A stretch of DNA of 64,000 nt from positions 835,530 through 899,529 of the forward strand of contig NZ_JAPHEH010000001.1 in NCBI RefSeq assembly GCF_029607905.1, written 5' to 3'. Every line of letters begins with the position of its first letter. Position 1 is the first letter of the stretch. Under the pieces are notes generated by a model that was not told the origin of the DNA, searched no databases, and saw nothing but the letters and a program-made list of their open reading frames with translations. This DNA comes from Thiovibrio frasassiensis (GTDB lineage Bacteria; Desulfobacterota; Desulfobulbia; Desulfobulbales; Desulfurivibrionaceae). The translations under genes were made by a program, and so were the position numbers. Below are positions 1-7,828 of this stretch, piece by piece.

Positions 1-814
1 TAACGATATCGCCCTTTTCCGCCTTGCCCGCGGAGGTCACCACCAGATCATGGCTGTTCTTCAAGGGATCGCCGGTGCCATCCTGGAGATGCAGCCAGTT
101 TTTCCCCATGATCATCGGAGAAAACTTGACCACCTGCCCCTTGATCTTCACCTTTTTACCATTGAGGCTTCCACCCTTGGCAAAAAGATCCGCAACGGTG
201 AAACCGTTGTCGCCACTGGCCTTGGCAATCTTCAGCTCCACAAAAGGAACCACGGCCTTGCCGCTGCCCGGAGCCGCCTCGCCCATTCCGGCAGAGGGCG
301 CGGCTGGGGCACCGCCTGCTTCCTGCTGCATGGCCGCGCCAAAAGAGCCACCATGCGCCGGGGCTCCGGCCGTAGCCGGCTGTGCCGCAGGGGTCCCAAC
401 ACCACTCTCGCCGCCATGGGGTCCGCCGGCCATCTCCGCCTTTTTGCCTTCAAGGCCCGGGGCAAAAACAATCTCGGCAAAGGTGCGGTTCAGGCTCTTG
501 CTGGGAAAGTTCTGCATGACCTGCCCTCCGGCAACGTTACATGCTTCACCCACCGCAACCTTGGTCTCCGGCACCGCCACCCAGGTTTCTCCCTTTTCGG
601 CCGCAATCAGCACATAGGTGAAGCCGCCGCCCTGGAGCACTTCCTTGGCCTGCCCCTGGATACCGCCGACCGGGTTGGCCTGCGGGCTTCCGCCTTCCGC
701 CGCAACCGGCTCCGCAGCCGCCTTGCTCTCCGGCTTTTGATTATTACAGGCAACAAGCGCCACCAGACACAGCCCGCTCACCAAAAAATTCCGCCACTTC
801 ATTGCCTCACCCAT
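1..814 (-). CDS. OB-fold lipoprotein, truncated at window edge
   Basis: The frame is open from an ATG at 814 to the left edge, so the C-terminus is missing. The N-terminus has a lipoprotein signal ending in a lipobox-like LVALVAC, with the Cys followed by NNQ. Two regions resemble OB-fold (tRNA_anti-like) modules: an early one with GGFTYVLI and a second with KKVKIKGQVVKFSP and KNWLHLQDGTGD. An Ala/Pro/Gly-rich linker separates them. Such periplasmic or membrane-anchored OB-fold proteins are common in Geobacter and Desulfo-group genomes; their role is unknown. A second ATG at 802 is also possible. The ATG at 814 has an AGGGAGGG ribosome site about 10 nt upstream. A terminator at 854-888 separates it from clpA, so it probably has its own promoter. 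Confidence 0.75.
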   Translation of the reverse strand, partial: MGEAMKWRNFLVSGLCLVALVACNNQKPESKAAAEPVAAEGGSPQANPVGGIQGQAKEVLQGGGFTYVLIAAEKGETWVAVPETKVAVGEACNVAGGQVMQNFPSKSLNRTFAEIVFAPGLEGKKAEMAGGPHGGESGVGTPAAQPATAGAPAHGGSFGAAMQQEAGGAPAAPSAGMGEAAPGSGKAVVPFVELKIAKASGDNGFTVADLFAKGGSLNGKKVKIKGQVVKFSPMIMGKNWLHLQDGTGDPLKNSHDLVVTSAGKAEKGDIV

Positions 815-853
815 ACGCGCAACACCCTCCCTCTTTTCATTCTTTGCGGACAT

Positions 854-888
854 AAAAAAGCGCCCCGCACCATTTCCGCAGGGCGCCA
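854..888 (-). terminator. Rho-independent terminator after clpA
   Basis: Read on the minus strand, a GCGCCC/GGGCGC stem with a loop containing GGAAATGG is followed by six T residues. It lies 43 nt beyond the clpA stop and before the lipoprotein start, so it probably ends the clpS-clpA transcript. Confidence 0.75.
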
Positions 889-930
889 ACGCTCTATTTC
901 AAAGACAACCGAACAGACAAAAAGTTCGCC

Positions 931-3216
931 TTATTTTGCCCGGGAAGGCTTACGGGCCATCTCTTCCTGCCCGGCCTTGCCCTTGCCCCCATATTGATAG
1001 GTCAACCGATCACCCTTGACCCCGATCCGGACACTGCCCCCCTTGACCAAACGGCCAAAGAGCAGCTCTTCGGTCAGGGCATCCCCCACCTCTTGCAGGA
1101 TAAGCCTTCTCAACGGCCGCGCCCCGAATTCCGGATCATACCCCTTGGTAGCCAGCCAGCTCCTGGCACTGTTGCTGAGGCTGATCGTCACCTTGCGTTC
1201 GGCCAGCTGGGCCTGCAATTCCTCGATCATCTTGTCCACGATCTGCTCCATGAGGACACCATTCAACGAGTTGAAGGTAATGATCGCGTCCAGCCGGTTT
1301 CTGAACTCGGGGGCAAAAAGATTTTTCAAGGCCCGCTCGTTGCGTCCCTTGCTGTCCCCGGTAAAGCCGATGGCGCGCTCGCTCAGCTCGCGGGCTCCGG
1401 CATTGGTGGTCATGATCAGGATCACATTGCGAAAATCCGCCTTGCGCCCGGCATTGTCCGTCAGGGTCGAGTGGTCCATGACCTGCAACAATATGCTGAA
1501 CAGGTCCGGGTGGGCCTTTTCAATCTCGTCCAGCAGGAGCACGCAGTACGGATGCTTTCGGATGGCGTCGGTCAAAAGCCCGCCCTGATCGAAACCGACA
1601 TAGCCGGGAGGCGCCCCGATGAGCCGGGAGACCGCGTGTTTTTCCATGTACTCGCTCATGTCGAAGCGTTCAAAATGCACGGAGAGAGCCGCAGCCAGCT
1701 GCTTGGCGACCTCGGTCTTGCCGACCCCGGTGGGGCCGGCAAAAAGGAAGGAACCGGTGGGTCCCTCCTTCTGCTTCAACCCGGCCCGGGAACGCTTCAC
1801 TGCGGTGACCAAGGCGCTGAGCGCATGGTCCTGACCGAAGATGGACTTTTTTAAGACCGTATCGAGTTCCTTCAGATGGATCAGGTCGGAGCCGCTGACG
1901 CTTCTTGCCGGGACCCGGGCCAAGCGGGAGACCACCTTTTCCACATCGCGCACCGTCACGGGACGCCGCTTGCCTGCAGGACCCCCGGCCAAGCGGAAAG
2001 CGGCACCGATCTCGTCCAGCACGTCGATGGCCTTGTCGGGCAGAAAACGATCGGTGATGTACCGGCTGGCCAGTTCCGCCGTGGCCTTTACCGCCGGAGC
2101 CGAGTAGCTGATTCCGTGATGCGCCTCGTAGCGGGGCAGCAACCCTTGCAGGATGGCATAGGTCTCGGCCACGCTGGGCTCCTCGATGTCAATCTTCTGA
2201 AAGCGCCGGGAAAGGGCGCGGTCCTTTTCAATATAGTTTTTGTATTCCTCATAGGTGGTCGAACCGATGCAGCGGAGACTCCCGGCCTGGAGAGCCGGCT
2301 TGAGGAGATTGGAGGCGTCCATGCTGCCGCCGCTGGTTGCGCCGGCGCCGACAATGGTGTGAATCTCGTCGATGAAGAGAATGATGTGCGGCTCCTTTTC
2401 CACCGCGGAGATCACCGCCTTGAGGCGCTGCTCAAAATCGCCCCGATACTTGGTGCCGGAGAGCAGCCCGCCCATGTCCAGCAAGCGGATCTCCACCCCC
2501 TGCAGCAGATCAGGCACCTTGCCTTCATAAACCTGCAGGGCCAAGCCTTCGGCAATGGCGGTTTTCCCAACCCCCGGCTCCCCCACCAGCAGCGGGTTGT
2601 TCTTGCGCCGGCGGCACAGGGTCTGCATCACCCGCTTCAATTCCGCGGTCCGGCCGATCAGGGGATCGATCAATCCCTGGGCAGCCCGCTCACTGAAGTT
2701 GATGGTGTATTTTTCCAGGGCCTCGTTTTCCTTGCTTTTCTCCGCGCCCTTCTCCTCCGACTTCTTTTCCTCCTGGGGCTGTTCCTCCCGCTCAAGACCG
2801 TGGGAAAGATATTCCGTCACATCCAGCTTGCTGACCCCTTCGGAATGGAGAAAATAGACGGCAAAGGACTCGGCCTCGGCAAAGATGGCGGCCAAGACAT
2901 CCCCGGCATCCACCTCTTTTTTTCCGCAACTCTGCACATGGGCAATGGCCCGCTGCAAGACCCGGTTGAAACCGAGGGTCTGGACGGGATCGTGGACAAT
3001 GCCTTCCTTGACCATGGGCAGGTTGGAGGCGAAAAATTCCTCCAGCCGCTTCTTCATCCCCTCGGGATCGCCGCCGCAGACCACTATCGCCCTGGCGGCA
3101 AGCTCGTCATCCAACAGGCCATACAAAATATGCTCGACCGTGACATGTTCGTGCCTACGGATTTTTGCCTCCCGGATGGCTCGCACCAGGGCTATTTCCA
3201 ACTTCGCATTGATCAT
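931..3216 (-). CDS. clpA: ATP-dependent Clp protease ATP-binding subunit ClpA
   Basis: A 761-residue Hsp100/ClpA unfoldase, close to the usual length of about 758. It unfolds substrates and feeds them to ClpP in the cytosol. Seen in order: a Clp N-domain (about 1-140) with EHVTVEHILYGLL; a charged Glu/Lys linker; AAA+ D1 with Walker A GEPGVGKTAIAEG and Walker B LFIDEIHTIVGAG; AAA+ D2 with Walker A GPTGVGKTEVAKQ and LLLDEIEKAHPD; and a C-terminal D2-small domain. It lies 23 nt downstream of clpS, the usual operon arrangement in bacteria with the N-end-rule pathway. No clpP is in the window. A terminator follows the gene. Confidence 0.97.
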   Translation of the reverse strand: MINAKLEIALVRAIREAKIRRHEHVTVEHILYGLLDDELAARAIVVCGGDPEGMKKRLEEFFASNLPMVKEGIVHDPVQTLGFNRVLQRAIAHVQSCGKKEVDAGDVLAAIFAEAESFAVYFLHSEGVSKLDVTEYLSHGLEREEQPQEEKKSEEKGAEKSKENEALEKYTINFSERAAQGLIDPLIGRTAELKRVMQTLCRRRKNNPLLVGEPGVGKTAIAEGLALQVYEGKVPDLLQGVEIRLLDMGGLLSGTKYRGDFEQRLKAVISAVEKEPHIILFIDEIHTIVGAGATSGGSMDASNLLKPALQAGSLRCIGSTTYEEYKNYIEKDRALSRRFQKIDIEEPSVAETYAILQGLLPRYEAHHGISYSAPAVKATAELASRYITDRFLPDKAIDVLDEIGAAFRLAGGPAGKRRPVTVRDVEKVVSRLARVPARSVSGSDLIHLKELDTVLKKSIFGQDHALSALVTAVKRSRAGLKQKEGPTGSFLFAGPTGVGKTEVAKQLAAALSVHFERFDMSEYMEKHAVSRLIGAPPGYVGFDQGGLLTDAIRKHPYCVLLLDEIEKAHPDLFSILLQVMDHSTLTDNAGRKADFRNVILIMTTNAGARELSERAIGFTGDSKGRNERALKNLFAPEFRNRLDAIITFNSLNGVLMEQIVDKMIEELQAQLAERKVTISLSNSARSWLATKGYDPEFGARPLRRLILQEVGDALTEELLFGRLVKGGSVRIGVKGDRLTYQYGGKGKAGQEEMARKPSRAK

Positions 3217-3239
3217 CTCGCACTCCTCACTTGCACCCC

Positions 3240-3554
3240 TTACGCCTTTTCAAAGGAACATTTTAAGGGGTATTCGTTCTTCCGGGCAAGGTCATGGACC
3301 AAAATCACCTTGGTTTCCGCAACATCGCGCGGGTACACTCCTGCCACCCCAACCCCCCGTTCATGGACATTGAGCATGATCTGGTTGGCCTCTTCCACGC
3401 TTTTATGAAATATCGTTTGCAACACCATGACCACGAAATCCATGGTGGTATAGTCGTCATTGTGCAACAGCACCTTGTACATGGAAGGGCGCTTGGTCTG
3501 CTGCTTTTTTTCGGTGACAACCGAACCTTCTCTCTCCCTGCCTGTACCGCCCAT
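3240..3554 (-). CDS. clpS: ClpS adaptor for N-end-rule substrates
   Basis: A 104-residue ClpS protein. The core reads YKVLLHNDDYTTMDFVV, with the conserved HNDD..T..FV motif that holds the N-terminal residue of N-degrons, and HERGVGVAGVYPRDVAE. It delivers substrates with destabilising N-termini to ClpA, encoded 23 nt downstream. The ATG at 3554 was chosen because AGGAG lies just upstream; the frame could extend to a TTG at 3575, which lacks a good ribosome site. The first 20 or so residues are charged and probably disordered, as in other ClpS proteins. Confidence 0.95.
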   Translation of the reverse strand: MGGTGREREGSVVTEKKQQTKRPSMYKVLLHNDDYTTMDFVVMVLQTIFHKSVEEANQIMLNVHERGVGVAGVYPRDVAETKVILVHDLARKNEYPLKCSFEKA

Positions 3555-3660
3555 GCTTCTCCTGCTCCCCTGCAATCAATCTCAACCAAACCTATAATAA
3601 AAAAATAATCATCTTTTTTTGATCCGCATCCCTGGCCCGCATCTTTTTCCGGAAGTCGCC

Positions 3661-5064
3661 TTATCCTGCCATGCTGGACTGCCTGGCCCGTTCCCGAACC
3701 TGCAACACGGAAAAAAGAAAATCCTCCAAAATCAGATATTCCGGCAGCCCGGACCCTTTCAGCCGGTATTCTGCCGCCAGCAGGTCAGTCTGGGCCTGCT
3801 TCAAGGCTGCCAGGGTAAACCGCTCCGCCTGCTGAAAACTCTTGTATACGGCAAAGGGATGGCCACCCAACGCTTTCTGCTGCGGGCCAAGGGATTCTTG
3901 CAGCTGGGGCAGGAGCCCTTTTTGAAAGGCGGCATAGGAGATCCCCTCGGGATAGGCCGGGGCGGGCTGTTCGATAATGGCCCGCACCAGCAGGAGCTTG
4001 CGCAGGAAATTACGCAGCCCCGCCACCACGATGAGCGGATGCACGCCGTTTTCCTGCAACCGCCGGCAGATGGTCAGCGAAGCACCCAGATCATGATTGC
4101 CAAAGGCCTCGTTCAGCTCATAGAGCGCCTCTTCCCGGGTCCGGCCAACCATGGCATTGAGATCGTCCATGGTGATCGTTTCCACCTCGCCCACAGAAAG
4201 GGCCAGTTTTTCCGCCTCCATGGCCACGGCCACCGGATGAAATCCCACCCGTTCAAGGAGCACCGGCAAGGCCCGCGGTTCCAGCCTCTTCCCGAACCGG
4301 GCCAGGCTCTGTTGGACAATATCCTTGAGCAGTCCGTCCTGATCCTTGCGGGCCGCGGAACTGGAACCGGTATCCACGGAGAGATCAACAACCGCGCAGT
4401 TCTTTTCCAGATACTTGAAGAGTTTCTTCCGCTTGTCCGCAGCCTCGGCAACGAGAATCAAAATATTGCCCGAGGGAACCCCTGCCTCCAGAGCCGCCAT
4501 CAGCAGCTCCGCCCCATCGACCTTGGGCGCTGCCGTAGGGGAGCTACCCTCGCTTGCCGTACAGACTTCCGCCACCCAGGCCAGCTCATCGGGCTTGGCA
4601 AAACCGAACAGCTCCTGCCAGCGCCCCGGCGCGCAAGCGACCATCTCCTCTTTCTCCCAATCTCCGGGAGTAAGATCGGCCAGGGCCAGCATCTGCGCCA
4701 GATAGCGGAGGGATTTTTTCGTTTCTTTTCCGCCCCAGGCTTTGCGTGCCTTGTCCCAGAGACCACTGGCCACAACCTTGGAATAGAGAATCTGGGAGTC
4801 CATAACCCGGATAACCTGCCTGGTGCCGAACAGACTATAGGTTTTGAACATGTTGACGGTGGCGCCCATCTCTTCCTGATCGCCATCGATGGCCTTGAGG
4901 CTGTTTACCCGTTGGGCCTCATCGGGCAGCAAACGGCAGACCAAGTCGTTGGCGATCTCCTGACAGAGGTAGCGTTCCCCGAAAAGCAGATAGACCGGTA
5001 CCGTCTTCCCTTGCTCCACACCCTTGAGCAGCGTCGCCACTTCCTGTCGTTTATAAATCGCCAT
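3661..5064 (-). CDS. holA: DNA polymerase III subunit delta
   Basis: A 467-residue HolA, the clamp-loader wrench that opens the beta clamp. The N-terminus has PVYLLFGERYLCQEI, the degenerate nucleotide-binding region of delta. The C-terminal collar contains EALYELNEAFGNHD, typical of the family. At 467 residues it is well above the roughly 340 of E. coli delta; the excess is mainly an insertion at about residues 105-200 with acidic and Trp-rich segments. It stands alone, transcribed on the minus strand, about 85 nt upstream of the ClpS start. Its start at 5064 (ATG, GGAC upstream) is the only good one. Identification is firm; the function of the insertion is unknown. Confidence 0.93.
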   Translation of the reverse strand: MAIYKRQEVATLLKGVEQGKTVPVYLLFGERYLCQEIANDLVCRLLPDEAQRVNSLKAIDGDQEEMGATVNMFKTYSLFGTRQVIRVMDSQILYSKVVASGLWDKARKAWGGKETKKSLRYLAQMLALADLTPGDWEKEEMVACAPGRWQELFGFAKPDELAWVAEVCTASEGSSPTAAPKVDGAELLMAALEAGVPSGNILILVAEAADKRKKLFKYLEKNCAVVDLSVDTGSSSAARKDQDGLLKDIVQQSLARFGKRLEPRALPVLLERVGFHPVAVAMEAEKLALSVGEVETITMDDLNAMVGRTREEALYELNEAFGNHDLGASLTICRRLQENGVHPLIVVAGLRNFLRKLLLVRAIIEQPAPAYPEGISYAAFQKGLLPQLQESLGPQQKALGGHPFAVYKSFQQAERFTLAALKQAQTDLLAAEYRLKGSGLPEYLILEDFLFSVLQVRERARQSSMAG

Positions 5065-5238
5065 CCCTTGTCCTTAAGCGTCCAGACCACCTGCCAGGCC
5101 GATCGCGCTTCCTGTTGACTGACCCGCCCCTTATTGCTACTCTCAATTTAAGTACTGTGTCTCGCTGCCCTTGTCACTGAAAAAAGCCCTGACAAACAGG
5201 CATCCCTCTTCAACGGAACATCCCCGGAAAAACCCGTC

Positions 5239-6426
5239 ATGACGCCAGCCATTACTGAAAAAACAGGGGTGCTCCTCGGCGGCTCCGGCCTGATCGGCGG
5301 CACCCTGCTCTATTATTTCAAGACCCAGGCCGAGGGGCGGATCAACATCCTTGCGCCCAACAGCAAAAAACTCAGCCTCCGGGACCCGGACGACATCCGG
5401 CGCTATTTTGAAAAGGCCAAGCCAGCCTTCATCATCAACTGCGCCATTGCCGCCATCGACAGCGACCCGCAGCTGGCTTACGAGATAAACTATCAAGGCA
5501 CGGTCTATCTGGCCAAGGCGGCCCAGGAACTGGGCATCCCCTATATCCATTTGAGTTCAGCGGCGGTCATGCCAATCGGCCAGAATCTGAGCGAAGAACG
5601 CCGCTTGCCCCTGCAGGCGGCGCTGCCCAACTACACCAAGGCCAAACTCATGGCCGAGCTCAGCCTCGAACACCTATCCCGAAGCCGAGGCCTCGACTAC
5701 ACCTGTGTCCGGCTGGGCATCGTCTACGGCGCCCACGATCACAAGATCCAGGGGTTTCACCGCTTATTTTTCGCCATTGTCGACCAGTCCATGCCGGTGC
5801 TGTTCACCACGCAGGGGGCGTTGCACTCCTATTCCAACGCCCGGAAGCTGCCCTATTTCATCGCCCACCTTCTCGAAAACCGAGCTGAATTTTCCGGGCA
5901 GACCTATAACTTTGTCGATCCCAACCCCGTCTCCTTGAGCCAGCTCATCCTGACCATCAAATCCTATCTTGAGCTCAAAACCCCACGGGAGATCTACCTG
6001 CCTTTCCCGGTGGCCCAATTCGGCATGGAGATCATGGCCCGGCTGGTGCGGCTGATAACCCGGCTCGGCATCGAAGCGCGCATGCCGGCAGAGCTGATGT
6101 TTTTGCAGAATTTTTACGAGACGCAGACCCTCAGCGCGGCCAAACTCCGGCAGTCAAGCTTCCGCGATCCGGACCCGGAGGCGACGATCTTCACCGAGCT
6201 GCCCGAACTGATCCAGTACTATGTGACTCGCTGGGAGCACCTGAACCTCATCAAACCGTTCAACAAGGAATTCTTTGACCCGCGCAGAAGGGCCGAGGAG
6301 TTTCTCCACACCCCGGAGCTGCTTCTGCAGGAAATGCACCAGGAAAGCGACCTTCCCTTTCTCAAGCAGTGCCCCCTGAGCAACCCACCACGGGGGGAGG
6401 AAACAACGCAGGGCCCGGGAAAATAA
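5239..6426 (+). CDS. NAD-dependent epimerase/dehydratase (extended SDR)
   Basis: A 395-residue extended short-chain dehydrogenase resembling RmlD/GalE sugar-nucleotide enzymes. The N-terminal Rossmann motif is GGSGLIGG (about residues 12-19). The catalytic pair reads YTKAK (YxxxK), with HLSSAAVMP supplying the Ser/Thr region. The substrate cannot be told from sequence. About 80 C-terminal residues extend beyond the usual fold and carry no motif I recognise. It is convergent with the rhodanese/MBL gene and has no sugar-nucleotide genes beside it. The ribosome site is weak (CCGGAAAAAC). Confidence 0.8.
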   Translation: MTPAITEKTGVLLGGSGLIGGTLLYYFKTQAEGRINILAPNSKKLSLRDPDDIRRYFEKAKPAFIINCAIAAIDSDPQLAYEINYQGTVYLAKAAQELGIPYIHLSSAAVMPIGQNLSEERRLPLQAALPNYTKAKLMAELSLEHLSRSRGLDYTCVRLGIVYGAHDHKIQGFHRLFFAIVDQSMPVLFTTQGALHSYSNARKLPYFIAHLLENRAEFSGQTYNFVDPNPVSLSQLILTIKSYLELKTPREIYLPFPVAQFGMEIMARLVRLITRLGIEARMPAELMFLQNFYETQTLSAAKLRQSSFRDPDPEATIFTELPELIQYYVTRWEHLNLIKPFNKEFFDPRRRAEEFLHTPELLLQEMHQESDLPFLKQCPLSNPPRGEETTQGPGK

Positions 6427-6451
6427 CCACACCCCCGGCCCTGCGCTCAGA

Positions 6452-7645
6452 CTATATCGCGCAGCGCTGCACTTCGGCGCTGACCCCCACCTTGCCGTAG
6501 TTACTCGCCCCGCACTCGTTTTTCCCAAGATCCATGGTATCGGCCTCGGCCTGACTGACCTTGAGCCACCCCCCGTTTACCCTGCGGATCTCGGCATAGA
6601 CCCCAGGCTGCGGACGCATGTTGTCCTGAATGAATTCGGCAAATTTCTTTTCATTGGGCAGCCGGAAGGCGATGACGCTTTCCCGGAGTTGTCCCAGTTT
6701 TATCGCAAAGATCTGGGTGCAGGGGTTGGCCTCGCTCCAGTTTGTGTAATGGCCGGGCAAGACAAGCACCTCATCACTGAGACTGCGCAAGCGCAGCATC
6801 AAGGAGAGGTAGAGTTCCCTGGCCCATTCCTCCCATTTGCCGCCAAGATCCGGGCGACCGGCGGTGTTGATGAAAACCGTGTCTCCGCTCAGCAGATAGG
6901 CGTTGTCGATGAAATAACAGGTGCTGCCCATGGTATGGCCCGGGGTGTGGAGCGCCTGTACCGTTGGCCCGTCTCCTCCCAGAGTAAAGGTGTCGCCGTG
7001 GGCGACCGGCTTACAGGGGAAAACCGCGCCTTCAAAATCGAGGCTGTTGACCATGGCGGAACACCCTGCTTCTTCGGCAAACTGCGGGGTCCCGGAAATA
7101 TAGTCGGCCTGGCGATGGGTCTCAAAGCTGGCGATGATCTTGCTGCCATGCTGGGCGGCAAGGCTTTTATAGGCCTCAATATTGCGCGAGGGATCAAAGA
7201 CCATGGCCTCATTTTTGTAGATGAGCAGATAGCTGCAAGACGCCTTGCCCGGCCGGATAAACTGATACAGGGTATAGGGGTGCCCCTCCGGGGTAACCTT
7301 TTTGGGAACCAGGGCATTGCCCCAGCTGACAATCCCCTGCTGGAGATAGCCCACATCCCCAAAGCCATTTTGACACAGGAGATCGGCAACGTATTTGGCC
7401 GAGCCCTCCTTGGCGCAGACGATCCGAACCTTTTCCCCCTTGGGGATGCGGTCAAGACTGCCCTGCACATCCTCCATGAAATTGAAGTAGGGAATGTTGA
7501 GATAAGGGAAGAATTCCGGCCCCTCGACACTCCAGTTGGCAAAATCCTTTTCATTACGGACATCGAGCAGGATAAAGTCGGGCTTGGTGCTGATCCAGCC
7601 AAAAAGATCATTGGCGGTATAAAGAAACGGGGTGGATGCATCCAT
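6452..7645 (-). CDS. Rhodanese / metallo-beta-lactamase fusion, persulfide-dioxygenase-like
   Basis: A 397-residue protein with an N-terminal rhodanese domain (about 10-115; candidate sulfur-carrying Cys in VRIVCAKEGSAKY) and a C-terminal metallo-beta-lactamase domain. This is the reverse order of CstB, and it resembles ETHE1/BlrP-type sulfur dioxygenases joined to a sulfurtransferase. The MBL metal motif is altered: THRQADY in place of THxHxDH. The other ligand positions remain (HTPGHTMG, SGDTVF, LPGHYTNW). In ETHE1 the single iron uses the first His of this motif, the GHT His and the GD Asp, and all three positions are kept here. A role in handling persulfide or sulfane sulfur is likely but unproven. 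Ribosome site AGGAGG precedes the ATG. Confidence 0.8.
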   Translation of the reverse strand: MDASTPFLYTANDLFGWISTKPDFILLDVRNEKDFANWSVEGPEFFPYLNIPYFNFMEDVQGSLDRIPKGEKVRIVCAKEGSAKYVADLLCQNGFGDVGYLQQGIVSWGNALVPKKVTPEGHPYTLYQFIRPGKASCSYLLIYKNEAMVFDPSRNIEAYKSLAAQHGSKIIASFETHRQADYISGTPQFAEEAGCSAMVNSLDFEGAVFPCKPVAHGDTFTLGGDGPTVQALHTPGHTMGSTCYFIDNAYLLSGDTVFINTAGRPDLGGKWEEWARELYLSLMLRLRSLSDEVLVLPGHYTNWSEANPCTQIFAIKLGQLRESVIAFRLPNEKKFAEFIQDNMRPQPGVYAEIRRVNGGWLKVSQAEADTMDLGKNECGASNYGKVGVSAEVQRCAI

Positions 7646-7828
7646 GGGACCTCCTAAAATAGTGGTTGAGGTTTAATCTAATAAAGATTACTAGTACTGG
7701 AAACTTTCTGCAACGGCTTTTCCTGGGATGCCGCCCCTTTTCCCTGTTTGCACCAAGATGCGTGTGCTATATATAGTAAATATACTAAATTTCTCCTCTT
7801 CGGATTTTTTTTTAAGAAAGACCACGCC

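Noticed and set aside
50-997. Long plus-strand open frame of 315 codons
   Set aside because: It is antisense to the lipoprotein gene and matches no known family; its residue pattern is that of a complementary-strand frame.
1876-3408. Long plus-strand open frame of 510 codons
   Set aside because: Antisense to clpA and clpS, whose domains are complete; no coding evidence of its own.
5115-5143. Possible promoter TTGACT/TACTCT upstream of the SDR epimerase
   Set aside because: The -10 matches consensus at three positions only; too weak to report as a feature.
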